Shown: positions 10,114-20,018, counted from the stretch's first letter. The stretch: 64,000 bases of DNA from Bradyrhizobium sp. AUGA SZCCT0283 (GCF_018130385.1 NZ_JAFCLU010000005.1:124001-188000), one strand, 5' to 3'. Numbers and translations: made by a program. The notes: generated from the letters alone by a model not told the origin.

Positions 10114-10539
10114 TCAGCGCTGCACTGCCCGGCCCTTGTGCTGTCGCGCAAGTTCGAGAAACTTGGCCTTGATCTGCGCGAACAAGCCCGGCGGGATGAA
10201 GCCATAGCTGAACACTCCCGGCCTTCCGGGCAGGGGCGACAGGCCGGCGTTCGGCCATTCGTCAACGTTGTATTCGGAAACGATGATCCAGCTCGGCGCC
10301 TCGTCGAGGCCCAAGGCCTGCTTGACCTTCGCCGGGATTTCGATGCCGACCGTATCGGCGTCTGGCGGCGAATGCGTGATCGGCAACAGCACGACAAAAC
10401 GCGGCTTCGTCAGACTATCACTCGCAGCAACGAGGCAAGCCGGGCGGTCCTTTCCTTGATCGCGTCCGGCGGCTGTCTCGTGAGACCAGAGGTAATCGTA
10501 GCGGACAATGAGCCCCGGCTTCGGATCGGGAAGCGCCAC
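10114..10539 (-). CDS. MazF/PemK-like toxin (endoribonuclease type)
   Basis: 141 residues. The N-terminal PGLIVRYDYLWSHE with DRPACLVAAS and VVLLPITHSP follow the beta-strand pattern of the MazF/PemK/Kid family, which cleaves RNA at short motifs when released from its antitoxin. The usual GxExxKxRPxxVI pattern is loosened to GRDQGKDRPACLVA. A GTG start lies nine bases after the antitoxin stop, the usual order of antitoxin then toxin. Length is longer than MazF (about 110), with an extra C-terminal helix. Activity is not certain, because the catalytic residues of this diverged branch cannot be assigned by eye. Confidence 0.75.
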   Translation of the reverse strand: MALPDPKPGLIVRYDYLWSHETAAGRDQGKDRPACLVAASDSLTKPRFVVLLPITHSPPDADTVGIEIPAKVKQALGLDEAPSWIIVSEYNVDEWPNAGLSPLPGRPGVFSYGFIPPGLFAQIKAKFLELARQHKGRAVQR

Positions 10540-10548
10540 GCTGCCGCT

Positions 10549-10803
10549 TTACTTCATGAGCTGGTCGAGCTCGGCGTGTTCGGAGCCCATTTCGGCCCGC
10601 GCCACGGCATCGACGACCACGGACGTTGCATCAGCCGTTCGATGGGTGCGCTTGGCGGCGGCCGTGAGCCAATCATATTGCTCGGCCGACATCAGCACGA
10701 ATTCGCGCCGGCCGTGCCGCGTGATCTCCACAGGCTCGCGCTGAGCCTGATGCTGGAATTCACCGAACTTGCGCTGGAATTCCAAGGCAGTGGTTTGGAC
10801 CAT
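10549..10803 (-). CDS. Phd/YefM-type antitoxin
   Basis: An 84-residue partner of the downstream MazF-like toxin. The N-terminal half (FQRKFGEFQHQAQREPVEITRHGRREFVLMSAEQYDWL) matches the DNA-binding and dimerisation fold of Phd/YefM antitoxins; the C-terminal 35 residues are acidic and probably wrap the toxin. GAGGG lies eight bases before the ATG. A perfect 14-base palindrome sits about 35 bases upstream and is a likely site of autorepression. Phd-type antitoxins more often pair with Doc or RelE toxins, so pairing with a MazF fold is a mixed combination. Confidence 0.78.
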   Translation of the reverse strand: MVQTTALEFQRKFGEFQHQAQREPVEITRHGRREFVLMSAEQYDWLTAAAKRTHRTADATSVVVDAVARAEMGSEHAELDQLMK

Positions 10804-10836
10804 TGCGATATCCCTCTTCGAAACCTCACGATTTCA

Positions 10837-10850
10837 ATTATACGTATAAT
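10837..10850. promoter_or_regulatory. Perfect palindrome ATTATACGTATAAT, candidate TA operator
   Basis: A 14-base perfect inverted repeat in an AT-rich patch of an otherwise GC-rich region, 34 to 47 bases upstream of the antitoxin start. It contains TATAAT on both strands and so could overlap a -10 box, as expected if the antitoxin represses its own operon. Confidence 0.6.
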
Positions 10851-10940
10851 ACATATATTTGAGGGCGGCAAAGCAAATCTATATCGCCACGGCGAATTGG
10901 GCTCGCCGAGGATTTGTACGATGTCAGTGAATTCCAGGCG

Positions 10941-11051
10941 TTACTCGTACCGCACGCGCCGCGACCGTCGACGGCCCGACGGGATCGCAAGCACGGCGAG
11001 ACAGAGCCCAATCATCACCATTCCCATGAATTCGAAGGCAAAGGCGTCCAC
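10941..11051 (-). CDS. Small membrane peptide (36 residues)
   Basis: A GTG-started reading frame with a strong GGGGAGA ribosome site eight bases upstream. The peptide has one hydrophobic segment (FMGMVMIGLCLAVLAIP, residues 8-24) followed by a very basic tail of mixed arginine and serine, so a single-pass inner membrane peptide with the tail in the cytoplasm is likely. It is alone between the toxin-antitoxin pair and repeat B. No family is recognised. Confidence 0.5.
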   Translation of the reverse strand: MDAFAFEFMGMVMIGLCLAVLAIPSGRRRSRRVRYE

Positions 11052-11206
11052 GGCAATTCTCCCCAGTAAACCGTTAGAATTGTGGGGAGCGCGTTGAGGG
11101 TTTCTTAATTTATGGAACCGGGAGTGGCGTGCATGCGCGGATGGTGGACGCGCACTTAACGAGTTCGGTTAACGGGCAATAGTCGTCATGCTTTGCGATG
11201 AGCGCC

Positions 11207-11285
11207 GTCATTGCGAGGAGCGAAGCGACGAAGCAATCCATTCTTTCTGCGGCGGGATGGATTGCTTCGCTTCGCTCGCAATGAC
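11207..11285. repeat. Palindromic repeat family B
   Basis: A 79-base element with GTCATTGCGAGGAGCGAAGC at the left and GCTTCGCTCGCAATGAC at the right, nearly perfect inverted ends, and inner arms GAAGCAATCCAT and ATGGATTGCTTC. It lies just beyond the 3' end of selO. Similar elements are, as far as I recall, scattered in Bradyrhizobium and Rhodopseudomonas genomes. Confidence 0.75.
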
Positions 11286-11303
11286 GTGGAAAAGGTCAGC
11301 GCC

Positions 11304-12776
11304 TCACGTCCCGCAGAACGTCTGCAGCACGCGCTGCTCGGGCAACGGTGGATCGGCATAGGCCGCATACGCCGGCTGATCCTCGAATGGCTTCGACAGC
11401 ACCGTCAGCAATTCCTCGAACGGCGCGTAGTCGTTGTTCACGGCCGCCGCGATCACCGCTTCGACGCGGTGGTTGCGCGGGATGAACGCCGGATTGACGG
11501 CGCGCATCGCGGCCTGCCGCTCGGCTGCGGATTGCGGCTCGTCCGCGAGGCGCTTGCGCCATCGTACAGCCCATTCGTCGAAGGCGGCGGGATCGGTGAA
11601 TTGCGCTCTAACGCTGTCGTCGTCGGCATCCACAGCGGTGTCACTCAGGCGGCGGAAGGTGAGGGTGAAGTCGGCCTGGTTCTTCGCCATCGCGTCGAGC
11701 AGATCCTGCACCAGCGCCTCGTCACCGTCGCGAGAGGTGGACAGTCCGATCTTCTTGCGCAGTCCGGCCTGATAGGCGGCGGTGAATTTTTCGGCGAATT
11801 CGCCGAGGATGAATTGCGCCTGTTCGATCGCCTTGTCCTTGTCGTCGGAGAACAGCGGCAGCAGGCATTCGGCGAGCCGCGTCAGGTTCCACAGCGCGAT
11901 GCGGGGCTGGTTGGCGTAGGCGTAGCGGCCCATTTCATCGATCGAGGAGAACACCTGTGCGGGGTTATATTCGTCCATGAAGGCGCAGGGGCCGTAATCG
12001 ATGGTCTCGCCCGATATGGACGTGTTGTCGGTGTTCATCACGCCGTGGATGAAGCCGACCAGAAGCCAGCGCGCGACGAGGTCCGCCTGGCGGGCGACGA
12101 CGCCTTCGAGCAGCGCGTGATAGGGGCGCTCGACCTTGGTGATATCCGGATAGTGCCTTGCAATGACGTGGTCGGCGAGCTGGCGCACGCCGTCGGTGTC
12201 GCCGCGCGCAGCGAAGAACTGGAAGGTGCCGACGCGGATGTGGCTTGCGGCCACGCGCGTGAGCACGGCGCCCGGCAGCATGGTCTCGCGCATCACGTTC
12301 TCGCCTGACGTCACGGCGGCGAGCGAGCGGGTGGTGGGGATGCCGAGCGCAAACATCGCCTCGCTGACGATGTATTCGCGCAGGACCGGACCCAACGCGG
12401 CGCGGCCATCGCCCCGGCGCGAGAACGGGGTCGGGCCGGATCCCTTGAGCTGGATGTCGCGGCGGACGCCGTCCTTATCGATGACTTCGCCGAGCAGGAT
12501 GGCCCGGCCATCGCCGAGCTGGGGTACGAACTGGCCGAACTGATGGCCGGCATAGGCCATCGCGATCGGGTCGGCACCATCGGGCAGGCGTTTTCCGGCG
12601 AGGATTTCGGCCCCTTCCGGGCTCTCCAGCACGTCAGGATCAAGCCCGAGATGGACGGCCAGGGCCCGGTTCAGCTTGACCAGCCGGGGAGCGGCGACGG
12701 GGGTAGGGGCCACGCGGGCGAAAAAGTTCGCCGGCAGCGCCGAATAGGTGTTCTGGAACGGGAAATGGACGGTCAT
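11304..12776 (-). CDS. selO: SelO/YdiU family protein AMPylase
   Basis: A 490-residue pseudokinase-fold enzyme; characterised SelO proteins transfer AMP from ATP to protein hydroxyls and affect oxidative stress responses. Conserved blocks are [59 protein letters not shown] (metal-binding Asn/Asp region) and [13 protein letters not shown]. The cysteine three residues from the C-terminus sits where eukaryotic SelO has selenocysteine. The ATG at 12776 is used because similarity begins there ([11 protein letters not shown]); a 72-codon upstream extension is spurious. It diverges from aspS. Confidence 0.93.
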   Translation of the reverse strand: MTVHFPFQNTYSALPANFFARVAPTPVAAPRLVKLNRALAVHLGLDPDVLESPEGAEILAGKRLPDGADPIAMAYAGHQFGQFVPQLGDGRAILLGEVIDKDGVRRDIQLKGSGPTPFSRRGDGRAALGPVLREYIVSEAMFALGIPTTRSLAAVTSGENVMRETMLPGAVLTRVAASHIRVGTFQFFAARGDTDGVRQLADHVIARHYPDITKVERPYHALLEGVVARQADLVARWLLVGFIHGVMNTDNTSISGETIDYGPCAFMDEYNPAQVFSSIDEMGRYAYANQPRIALWNLTRLAECLLPLFSDDKDKAIEQAQFILGEFAEKFTAAYQAGLRKKIGLSTSRDGDEALVQDLLDAMAKNQADFTLTFRRLSDTAVDADDDSVRAQFTDPAAFDEWAVRWRKRLADEPQSAAERQAAMRAVNPAFIPRNHRVEAVIAAAVNNDYAPFEELLTVLSKPFEDQPAYAAYADPPLPEQRVLQTFCGT

Positions 12777-12967
12777 GACCCAAAGATAGGCGCGGGCACG
12801 GAATAGGCAAACGGTTCGGGGTGGTGGGGTCGGAAATCTCGCGTTTCGGGCCCAAAACAGGCTCCGCCATTGGTTGCCGCCCCTCGCTGCGTCGGGTAAA
12901 CCCTCCCGCAATTCGCGCGGCCTTTGGCCCCGATTCTGACCTCCGACATCTGTTTCTTGGGAATTCC

Positions 12968-14743
12968 ATGCATCGCTACCGGTCACATACATGCGGCGCG
13001 CTCCGCGACAGCGACATCGGCCAGACCGCCCGTCTTTCCGGCTGGTGCCATCGCATCCGCGACCATGGCGGCGTGCTGTTCATCGATCTGCGCGACCATT
13101 ACGGCATCACGCAATGCGTGGCCGACCCGGACTCGCCCGCGTTCAAGGAAGTCGAAAAGTTCCGCTCGGAATGGGTGGTGCGGATCGACGGTAAGGTGCG
13201 CCGCCGCCCCGAGGGCACCGACAATCCGGAACTGCCGACCGGGGCGGTCGAAGTCTATGTCAGCGAGATCGAGGTGCTCGGGCCTGCGGCCGAACTGCCG
13301 CTGCCGGTGTTCGGCGAACAGGAATATCCTGAAGACATCCGGCTTAAGTACCGCTTCCTCGACCTCCGTCGCGAGAAGCTGCACCAGAACATCATGACCC
13401 GCGGCGCCATCGTAGATTCGATGCGCAAGCGGATGAAGGAGCAGGGCTTCTTCGAGTTCCAGACCCCGATCCTGACGGCGTCCTCGCCGGAGGGCGCGCG
13501 GGATTTTCTGGTGCCGTCGCGGATCCATCCCGGAAAATTCTACGCGCTGCCGCAGGCCCCGCAGCAGTACAAGCAGCTCCTGATGATGAGTGGCTTCGAC
13601 CGCTACTTCCAGATCGCGCCATGCTTCCGCGACGAGGATCCGCGCGCCGACCGATTGCCGGGCGAGTTTTATCAGCTCGACGTCGAGATGAGCTTTGTCA
13701 CGCAAGAAGATGTTTTTGCGGCGATGGAGCCTGTCATATCAGGCGTGTTCGAGGATTTCGCCAAGGGCAAGCCGGTGACAAAAGGCTGGCCGCGGATCCC
13801 GTTCGCCGAAGCCCTGAAGAAATACGGCAGTGACAAGCCGGACCTGCGCAACCCGATTCAGATGCAGGACGTCTCCGAACATTTCCGCGGCTCCGGCTTC
13901 AAGGTGTTCGCGCGGATGCTGGAAGATCCCAAGAACCAGGTGTGGGCGATCCCGGGCGTAGGCGGCGGCTCACGCGCGTTCTGCGACCGCATGAATTCGT
14001 GGGCGCAAGGCGAAGGCCAGCCCGGCCTCGGCTACATCATGTGGCGCGAGGGCGGCGAGGGCGCTGGTCCCCTGGCCAACAACATCGGCGCGGAGCGGAC
14101 GGCGGCGATCCGTGCGCAGTTGGGCTTGAAGGAGGGCGATGCGGCGTTCTTCGTCGCCGGCGATCCGGAAAAATTCTGGAAGTTTTCAGGCCTGGCCCGC
14201 ACCAAGGTGGCCGAGGAATTGAACCTGATCGACAAGGATCGGTTCGAACTCGCCTGGATCGTCGACTTCCCGATGTACGAGTACAACGAGGAAGACAAGA
14301 AGGTCGATTTCTCGCACAACCCGTTCTCGATGCCGCAGGGCGGCCTCAAGGCGTTGCAGACGCAGGATCCGCTGACCATCAAGGCGTTCCAGTACGACAT
14401 CACCTGCAACGGCTACGAGATCGCCTCCGGCGGCATCCGCAACCACCGCCCCGAGGCGATGGTGAAGGCGTTCGAGATCGCGGGCTATGGCGAGAAGGAC
14501 GTCGTCGAGCGTTTCGGCGGCATGTATCGCGCGTTCCAGTACGGCGCGCCGCCGCATGGCGGCATGGCGGCCGGCGTCGACCGCATCGTGATGCTGCTCT
14601 GCGGCACCACGAACCTGCGCGAAATCTCGCTGTTCCCGATGAACCAGCAGGCCGTGGACCTGCTGATGGGCGCGCCGTCGGAAGTCACGACCAAGCAGCT
14701 CCGCGAACTCCACATCCGGCTCAATTTGCCGGACAAGACATAG
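12968..14743 (+). CDS. aspS: Aspartate-tRNA ligase, bacterial type
   Basis: 591 residues, the usual length for the bacterial enzyme with its GAD insertion domain. The N-terminal OB fold binds the anticodon ([24 protein letters not shown]). Motif 2 of class II synthetases is seen in [17 protein letters not shown], and motif 3 in [16 protein letters not shown]. The GAD domain occupies roughly residues 290-420. The start at 12968 follows TTGGGAA; upstream open codons show no similarity. Bacteria with GatCAB often use a non-discriminating AspRS that also charges tRNA-Asn, and that may apply here. The last codons (LHIRLNLP) recur in a micro-ORF at 16813. Confidence 0.97.
   Translation: MHRYRSHTCGALRDSDIGQTARLSGWCHRIRDHGGVLFIDLRDHYGITQCVADPDSPAFKEVEKFRSEWVVRIDGKVRRRPEGTDNPELPTGAVEVYVSEIEVLGPAAELPLPVFGEQEYPEDIRLKYRFLDLRREKLHQNIMTRGAIVDSMRKRMKEQGFFEFQTPILTASSPEGARDFLVPSRIHPGKFYALPQAPQQYKQLLMMSGFDRYFQIAPCFRDEDPRADRLPGEFYQLDVEMSFVTQEDVFAAMEPVISGVFEDFAKGKPVTKGWPRIPFAEALKKYGSDKPDLRNPIQMQDVSEHFRGSGFKVFARMLEDPKNQVWAIPGVGGGSRAFCDRMNSWAQGEGQPGLGYIMWREGGEGAGPLANNIGAERTAAIRAQLGLKEGDAAFFVAGDPEKFWKFSGLARTKVAEELNLIDKDRFELAWIVDFPMYEYNEEDKKVDFSHNPFSMPQGGLKALQTQDPLTIKAFQYDITCNGYEIASGGIRNHRPEAMVKAFEIAGYGEKDVVERFGGMYRAFQYGAPPHGGMAAGVDRIVMLLCGTTNLREISLFPMNQQAVDLLMGAPSEVTTKQLRELHIRLNLPDKT
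14708..14731 (+). repeat. 24-base direct repeat, left copy (end of aspS)
   Basis: This stretch encodes the LHIRLNLP tail of AspS. It matches 16897-16920 at 22 of 24 positions in the same orientation. The two copies bracket the opposite-strand gene 14757-16733, so that gene, or the tail, has been inserted or duplicated here. Confidence 0.75.
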
Positions 14744-14756
14744 GGCTCGGGCTAGC

Positions 14757-16733
14757 TCACAGCCCCGTCGAAGCCTCGATCCGGAATTGCGCCAGCGCGA
14801 TCAATGGGTCGGTCTTCAACATCTGGACAAGCTGCATCGCCGGCACTTTGGCGCGCGGCGTCAGCTTGATGTTCAGCGTTTGCCCCGGGGTCTCGAAGAA
14901 GCTGACCAGCGCGCCTCTGATCGCCTCCATTGCGGGCGCAAGCGTCTCGGTTGTACTGGTGTCCCTGATGCTCTGAGCGATCGCTTGCCGCGCGGCCTCG
15001 CGGTTCACGTTCTGGGCGCGGGCATACTGGGTGACCGCGAGATCGACGCCGCCCAGATCGCGCACCGTGAACTCGATCGTGCCGGCCTCGATCTGCGCTG
15101 CCGCTCCGATCGCCTGGGCCGCGTTGGCTGAAAATGCCTGCCGCGGCACATTGGCAAGCGCGACCCGCGCGGATGCCTTCAGCAGCCCGCCGATCTCGAG
15201 CTTCGGGACGTCGACAACGAAGCTGCGGGCCGCCTCGGCCCATTCCCCGCCGATATCAGCATCTGCCGACAGCGTATCCAGCCCGGCCGCGATGAGCGGT
15301 TTCATGGCAGGATCGGTCGCATCGACCGGCGTGGTCATTTTCGCGGTCAGGCGCGCCTTGCTCGGAATGGGGCCGACAAATTGTCCCCAGTTCAGGTCGA
15401 AGCTGTCGAGGTTGACGAACTTGCCGGTGTTCTTGAAGGGGGCCGTGACGCCCTTGATCTCGACACCCTGGATGAGCGGAAACAGCCCCGCGATCAGTTC
15501 AGGGGTGGGCGGTTGCGCCGGATTCGCGAACTGCGCCGACATTCGCATGAAGTTGGCGATATCCAGCGACTTGAGCGCGAAGCGTCCGAGCTTGATGGGC
15601 CCTTTCGGCGTGCCTGTATCAAGCCCTTCGAATGCAAACTCACCGATCTTGCCGTCTTCCAGGTTGAACCTGATCGCCTGGAGCTTGAACGGGCCTTGCG
15701 GTGTTTCGGCCGACAGGCCGCGCATCTCAGCCGTTCCGATCCGCATGCCCTCGTAAAGCGCGGCCATCTTGTCGATCATTTCACGCGTCTGAGCAGGCGT
15801 GGGAGATGTAGCCCCGGCCGCCGGTATCATCGCAAGCAACGTCGGCAGTTGCAGCCGTGACGGTCGCGCGCCAACGCCATCGATGGTCATCTGGTCGATG
15901 CGCATGCGCAGGCCCAGCGCTGAAGTGACGGTGTAGGGACCGGCCGATGTTTTGCCGTAGAAGCTGTAATAGCGGTCGTCATTGGCGTTCTGCGGATCGA
16001 GGATCGCGGCAGCCGCGTTAGCATCGAAATCGCGGGAGTTGAGATTGGCGATCTCGCCGGTCATCTTGTCGGCCTTGCCGGCTTGTTGCGTGTTGACCGT
16101 AAAGTTAGCTCGCTCGACCTGCATGGCGGCAATTTTGCCGCCCTTGATGTCCTTTAGGGCCATGCCCGAATAAGCGAAATCGCCCGACAGGGCGGCACCG
16201 AAGTTGACAGTCCCCGTAATGCTCGGGACCGAAACCGATGTCGCCGAGATGGCGGCGAATTGCTCGAGCGCGGATTGATACATTTCGATGGCGGATGCCG
16301 GAGCCGACGGCCGCCGCAGGACCGCGGGGCCGGAATAATCCTTCATCACGACCCGTGGCATCTTGTAGGAAAGGCTCCCGCCTGCCGGACCGGCAATGTT
16401 GGCGCTGATTTCGATGTCTGACGTTTCGATGCTGTCGGCCGCGAATCGGCCTGCGTCCGGCTGGCCGACCCCCGAGGCTGTGACGCTGGCGATCTTCATG
16501 CTCAGTGGCGGTTGCGATGCGGATTCGGTCGCAATATCGGCGATCTTGAGCGTCCGGCTCTTCAGGTCGAACGACACCTTGCCGTGGCTTGCCTTGCCGC
16601 CGCCCGCGCGAATCTGCTCGAACGCGGCCTCGACTTCACTCGTGATCCGGTGCTGCGTATAAAGCTCGAAGCCGAAGAAGCCGCCCGCCGCGATCACGAC
16701 CACGGCGGCCAGGCCCATCAGTGTCTTTACCAT
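14757..16733 (-). CDS. Large inner-membrane-anchored periplasmic protein, AsmA/DUF945-like
   Basis: 658 residues. One N-terminal membrane helix (VKTLMGLAAVVVIAAGGFFGFELY) anchors a long soluble part built of repeated beta-rich units such as GKVSFDLKSRTLKIADI, GGKIAAMQVERANFTV and LGRFALKSLDIANFMRM. Repetition of this type recalls AsmA-like or DUF945-like proteins that bridge the envelope, but no signature is decisive. The ATG at 16733 is preferred because GGAG lies eight bases upstream and it starts at the membrane helix. It converges with aspS (13 bases between) and is bracketed by the 24-base direct repeat. Function is unknown. Confidence 0.75.
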   Translation of the reverse strand: MVKTLMGLAAVVVIAAGGFFGFELYTQHRITSEVEAAFEQIRAGGGKASHGKVSFDLKSRTLKIADIATESASQPPLSMKIASVTASGVGQPDAGRFAADSIETSDIEISANIAGPAGGSLSYKMPRVVMKDYSGPAVLRRPSAPASAIEMYQSALEQFAAISATSVSVPSITGTVNFGAALSGDFAYSGMALKDIKGGKIAAMQVERANFTVNTQQAGKADKMTGEIANLNSRDFDANAAAAILDPQNANDDRYYSFYGKTSAGPYTVTSALGLRMRIDQMTIDGVGARPSRLQLPTLLAMIPAAGATSPTPAQTREMIDKMAALYEGMRIGTAEMRGLSAETPQGPFKLQAIRFNLEDGKIGEFAFEGLDTGTPKGPIKLGRFALKSLDIANFMRMSAQFANPAQPPTPELIAGLFPLIQGVEIKGVTAPFKNTGKFVNLDSFDLNWGQFVGPIPSKARLTAKMTTPVDATDPAMKPLIAAGLDTLSADADIGGEWAEAARSFVVDVPKLEIGGLLKASARVALANVPRQAFSANAAQAIGAAAQIEAGTIEFTVRDLGGVDLAVTQYARAQNVNREAARQAIAQSIRDTSTTETLAPAMEAIRGALVSFFETPGQTLNIKLTPRAKVPAMQLVQMLKTDPLIALAQFRIEASTGL

Positions 16734-16812
16734 CAGTTGTGCTCCGGTCGCCGACACTGCGGAGGCCAATTTGCCATATTGTCGGTCAAGGGAATGGGGT
16801 AGGGAGACGATT

Positions 16813-16929
16813 ATGCTACCGGATTTGCCGGTTTCCGTCGATCAGCCCCTGTTGACGGCGGCGTTTTCGGATGTTGCATCCAAGTGGCCGCCCGTGCTTC
16901 ACATCCGGCTCAATCTGCCGCAAAACTAA
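16813..16929 (+). CDS. Micro-ORF (38 residues) ending in a copy of the AspS C-terminal tail
   Basis: The frame starts at an ATG preceded by GGGAG at a good distance and ends in [11 protein letters not shown]. AspS upstream ends in [12 protein letters not shown], and the DNA of the two tails agrees at 22 of 24 bases. The first 28 residues (MLPDLPVSVDQPLLTAAF and onward) do not resemble AspS. It could be a real short protein, or a remnant of an aspS 3' end moved here and fused to a new start. It lies between the AsmA-like gene (divergent) and maeB. Confidence 0.45.
   Translation: MLPDLPVSVDQPLLTAAFSDVASKWPPVLHIRLNLPQN
16897..16920 (+). repeat. 24-base direct repeat, right copy
   Basis: Same-orientation partner of 14708-14731 with two mismatches, both silent third-codon-position changes in the LHIRLNLP reading frame. 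Their silent nature suggests the segment has been kept as protein-coding after duplication. Confidence 0.75.
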
Positions 16930-16992
16930 CGGTTCGAATGAAGACCGGCCTCGGCTCGTAATTCGGGGTCGAGAAAGCCCGTGGGGGAGTGT

Positions 16993-19302
16993 ATGTCGTC
17001 CTATTCTGAAGATCTCCGCTCCGCGGCGCTTGCGTATCACCGGCTGCCGCGCCCGGGTAAACTCGAGATCCAGGCTACCAAGCCGCTCGCCAACCAGCGC
17101 GACCTCGCGCTGGCCTATTCGCCCGGGGTCGCTGCGGCCTGCACCGAAATCGCCAACAATCCGGCCGAAGCGGCGTCGCTGACTTCCCGGGCGAATCTGG
17201 TCGCCGTGGTCTCCAACGGTACCGCGGTGTTGGGGCTTGGCAATATCGGCCCGCTGGCCTCCAAGCCCGTCATGGAAGGCAAGGCGGTCCTGTTCAAGAA
17301 ATTCGCCGGGATCGACGTCTTCGACATCGAAATCGCTGCCGACACCATCGAGCGCGTGGTCGAGACGGTGGCGGCGCTGGAGCCGACCTTCGGCGGCATC
17401 AATCTCGAGGACATCAAGGGACCGGAGTGTTTTGAGATCGAGGCGCAGCTCAAGGAGCGCATGAAGATCCCGGTGTTCCACGACGACCAGCATGGCACGG
17501 CCATCATCGTCGGCGCCGCCATCACCAATGCGCTGCTGCTGAACGGCAAGAAGCTATCAGATGTGAAGATCGTCTGCTCGGGCGCCGGAGCTGCCGCGAT
17601 CGCGTGCCTGAATCTTCTGGTCTCGCTCGGCGCGCAGCGCAAGAACATCTGGGTCTGCGACATCGACGGCGTGGTGCACGAGGGCCGCAACACGCTGATG
17701 GACCGCTGGAAGGCGGTCTATGCGCAGAAGACCAGTGCCCGCGTGCTGGCGGACGTGATCGGCGGCGCGGATATTTTCTTGGGGTTGTCCGCGCCCAATG
17801 TGCTGACATCAGACATGGTCAAGTCGATGGCGGATCAGCCGCTGGTGATGGCGCTGGCCAATCCGAATCCGGAAATCATGCCGGACGAGGCGCGCAAGGC
17901 GCGCCCCGACGCCATGATCTGTACCGGGCGCTCCGACTTCCCGAACCAGGTCAACAACGTCCTGTGTTTCCCGTTCATCTTCCGCGGCGCGCTCGACGTC
18001 GGCGCCACCAGCATCAATGAGGAAATGAAACATGCAGCCGTCGACGCCATCGCGCAGCTCGCGCGCGATCCGCCGTCGGACGCGGTGGCCCGTGGGTTTG
18101 ACAGCGGCGAGACGCAAGGCTTCGGTCCGGGCTCGCTGATCCCGAGCCCGTTCGATCCGCGGCTGATCCTGCGCATCGCGCCGGCGGTGGCGAAAGCCGC
18201 GATGGAATCCGGCGTAGCGACGCGGCCGATCAAGAATTTCGACGAATATACCGCGCTCCTGGAACGCTTTGCGTTCCGCTCCGGCCTTGTCATGAAGCCG
18301 GTGTTCGCCAAGGCAAAGACGCAGCCGGTGCGCGTGATCTATGCCGAGGGCGAGGACGAGCGCGTGCTGCGCGCGACGCAGGTCGTGCTTGAGGAAAAAC
18401 TGGCGCGACCGATTCTGGTCGGACGCCCCTCCGTCGTCGAGGCAAGGCTCAAGCGGTTCGGCCTCTCAATCAAGGCCGGGCAGGATTTTGATCTCGTCAA
18501 CCCCGAAGACGATCCGCGCTATCGCTCCTATGTGCAGACTTATATCGACGTGGCTGGAAGGCGCGGCGTCACGCCCGAGGCCGCGCGCACCGTGGTCCGC
18601 ACCAACAACACCGTGATCGCAGCCCTTGCGGTGGTCCGCGGCGAGGCCGATGCCATGATCTGCGGCGTCGAAGGCCGCTATATGAGCCATCTGCGCCATG
18701 TCCGGGAGATCGTCGGCTTCCTGCCCGGCGTCAGCGATTTCGCGGCGCTGTCGATGATGATCACCAGCAAGGGTTCCTATTTCATCGCGGATACGCAGGT
18801 GCGGCCGAATCCGAGCGCCGAGGAACTCGCGGAGGTGGCCTCGCTGGCGGCAACCCATGTGCAGCGGTTCAACATGAAGCCGCGCGTCGCCTTCGTGTCA
18901 CATTCCGACTTCGGCAGTTACGACACCGACTCTTCGCGCAAGATGCGCCGCGCCACCGCGCTTCTGAAGGAGAAGCATCCGGAGATCGAGGCCGACGGCG
19001 AGATGCAGGGCGATACCGCACTCTTGGCCGCGGCCCGCAAGCTGGTGCTGCCGCATTCCAACCTGGAAGGCGATGCCAACATCCTGATCATGCCGAATCT
19101 CGACACCGCCAACGTCGCCTACCAGATGATCAAGACGCTGGCGGATGCGCTGCCGGTCGGGCCGATCCTGATCGGGCCGGCGCGTCCGGCGCATATCCTC
19201 ACCCCGGGGGTGACGGCGCGCGGCGTGCTCAACATGACGGCGGTCGCCGCTGTCGAAGCCCAGGAGCGCGCTGGCCGTCAGCAGCCGACCTTGTTTGGAT
19301 AG
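16993..19302 (+). CDS. maeB: NADP-dependent malic enzyme with C-terminal phosphotransacetylase-like domain
   Basis: A 769-residue two-domain enzyme that oxidatively decarboxylates malate to pyruvate. The N-terminal part has [46 protein letters not shown] and the NAD(P)-binding [15 protein letters not shown]. From about residue 430 a phosphotransacetylase-like domain begins ([18 protein letters not shown]) and runs to the end; in MaeB it is thought to be regulatory, not catalytic. I take the ATG at 16993; a GTG four codons earlier is also possible because GGGGGAG lies between them. The stop codon TAG lies on the edge of repeat C2. Confidence 0.94.
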   Translation: MSSYSEDLRSAALAYHRLPRPGKLEIQATKPLANQRDLALAYSPGVAAACTEIANNPAEAASLTSRANLVAVVSNGTAVLGLGNIGPLASKPVMEGKAVLFKKFAGIDVFDIEIAADTIERVVETVAALEPTFGGINLEDIKGPECFEIEAQLKERMKIPVFHDDQHGTAIIVGAAITNALLLNGKKLSDVKIVCSGAGAAAIACLNLLVSLGAQRKNIWVCDIDGVVHEGRNTLMDRWKAVYAQKTSARVLADVIGGADIFLGLSAPNVLTSDMVKSMADQPLVMALANPNPEIMPDEARKARPDAMICTGRSDFPNQVNNVLCFPFIFRGALDVGATSINEEMKHAAVDAIAQLARDPPSDAVARGFDSGETQGFGPGSLIPSPFDPRLILRIAPAVAKAAMESGVATRPIKNFDEYTALLERFAFRSGLVMKPVFAKAKTQPVRVIYAEGEDERVLRATQVVLEEKLARPILVGRPSVVEARLKRFGLSIKAGQDFDLVNPEDDPRYRSYVQTYIDVAGRRGVTPEAARTVVRTNNTVIAALAVVRGEADAMICGVEGRYMSHLRHVREIVGFLPGVSDFAALSMMITSKGSYFIADTQVRPNPSAEELAEVASLAATHVQRFNMKPRVAFVSHSDFGSYDTDSSRKMRRATALLKEKHPEIEADGEMQGDTALLAAARKLVLPHSNLEGDANILIMPNLDTANVAYQMIKTLADALPVGPILIGPARPAHILTPGVTARGVLNMTAVAAVEAQERAGRQQPTLFG

Positions 19303-19392
19303 AGCAGGGTTCTGATTGAATCAGGACCCCGCCATAGTCTTTTGTTTTTGACGCGTTTTCTCTGCGCGAATGTATCCGCGCTCGAAAATGCC
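19300..19392. repeat. Interspersed repeat, family C (copy 2, decayed)
   Basis: AGAGCAGGGTTCTGATTGAATCAGGAC gives a weakened hairpin, followed by TAGTCTTTTGTTTTTGACGCGTTTTC and a decayed CGAATGTATCCGCGCTCGAAAAT. It lines up with the cleaner copy at 45871-45965. The maeB stop codon TAG is the first three bases of the element. The hairpin may serve as a terminator. Confidence 0.65.
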
Positions 19393-19561
19393 ATGGCCAA
19401 AAAAGGGCCTTGGTTCTGCTTCTATCAGAAGGTCTGGTTAGGCCCGCGCGGGCTCCTGCGCGGATGGTTTCGATTTGAGCGTTTGAAAAGCGGAGACGAA
19501 ACGCCCATAATCGTTTCGCGCCGCCTGCTACCTTTGCATGCCATTCAGTGAGGCCGATCCC

Positions 19562-20014
19562 ATGCCAGCGTTAGTTACCTTCGGGCGAGTCCTGTTCGCC
19601 GTCCTCTTCATGTACACGGGAGCGACCAAGCTCTTCGCGATTCAGCAGACGGCGGACTTCATCGCATCCAAGGTGGCCATTCCGGCACTGCTTGCGCCCT
19701 ATACCTCGCAGCTTGAAACCATGACGGGCATGCCGATGCCGCAATTGCTGGCGCTCGGCGTCGGTGGCTTCGAGATCCTCGCCGGCCTGATGATTGCGGT
19801 CAATTTCGGCGCGCGCTTCTTCGCGATCCTGCTGATCTTCTTCGTGATCGTCACCACCTTCTACTTCCACGATTTCTGGAACCAGCCGGCGCCCGAAAAT
19901 GCCAAGACGCTGATCGACGCCTTGAAGAACCTGTCGCTCATCGGCGCGCTGTTCATGATCGCAGGCTACGGCCGCGGGCCGCGGCCGAATGAACCGGCCT
20001 ACGGGGACGTCTGA
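19562..20014 (+). CDS. DoxX family membrane protein
   Basis: A 150-residue protein with four hydrophobic segments, starting PALVTFGRVLFAVLFMYTGATKLF, where the GRxLxAxxFxxxGxxKL pattern marks the DoxX family. Family members sit in the inner membrane; some take part in thiosulfate oxidation or in redox protection, but many have no known substrate. The ATG at 19562 has GAGG about nine bases upstream. An upstream ATG adds eight hydrophilic residues and is less likely. It converges with the TRAP large-subunit gene, with four bases between the stops. Confidence 0.85.
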   Translation: MPALVTFGRVLFAVLFMYTGATKLFAIQQTADFIASKVAIPALLAPYTSQLETMTGMPMPQLLALGVGGFEILAGLMIAVNFGARFFAILLIFFVIVTTFYFHDFWNQPAPENAKTLIDALKNLSLIGALFMIAGYGRGPRPNEPAYGDV

Positions 20015-20018
20015 ACAG

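Noticed and set aside
10027..11097. 356-codon frame on the plus strand
   Set aside because: It runs antisense to the toxin and antitoxin genes and reflects GC-rich codon shadowing.
16816..17493. 225-codon frame antisense to maeB
   Set aside because: Shadow of the malic enzyme gene.
19342..19551. 69-residue frame between maeB and doxX
   Set aside because: It begins inside the family C repeat, has no ribosome site and shows no protein-like pattern.
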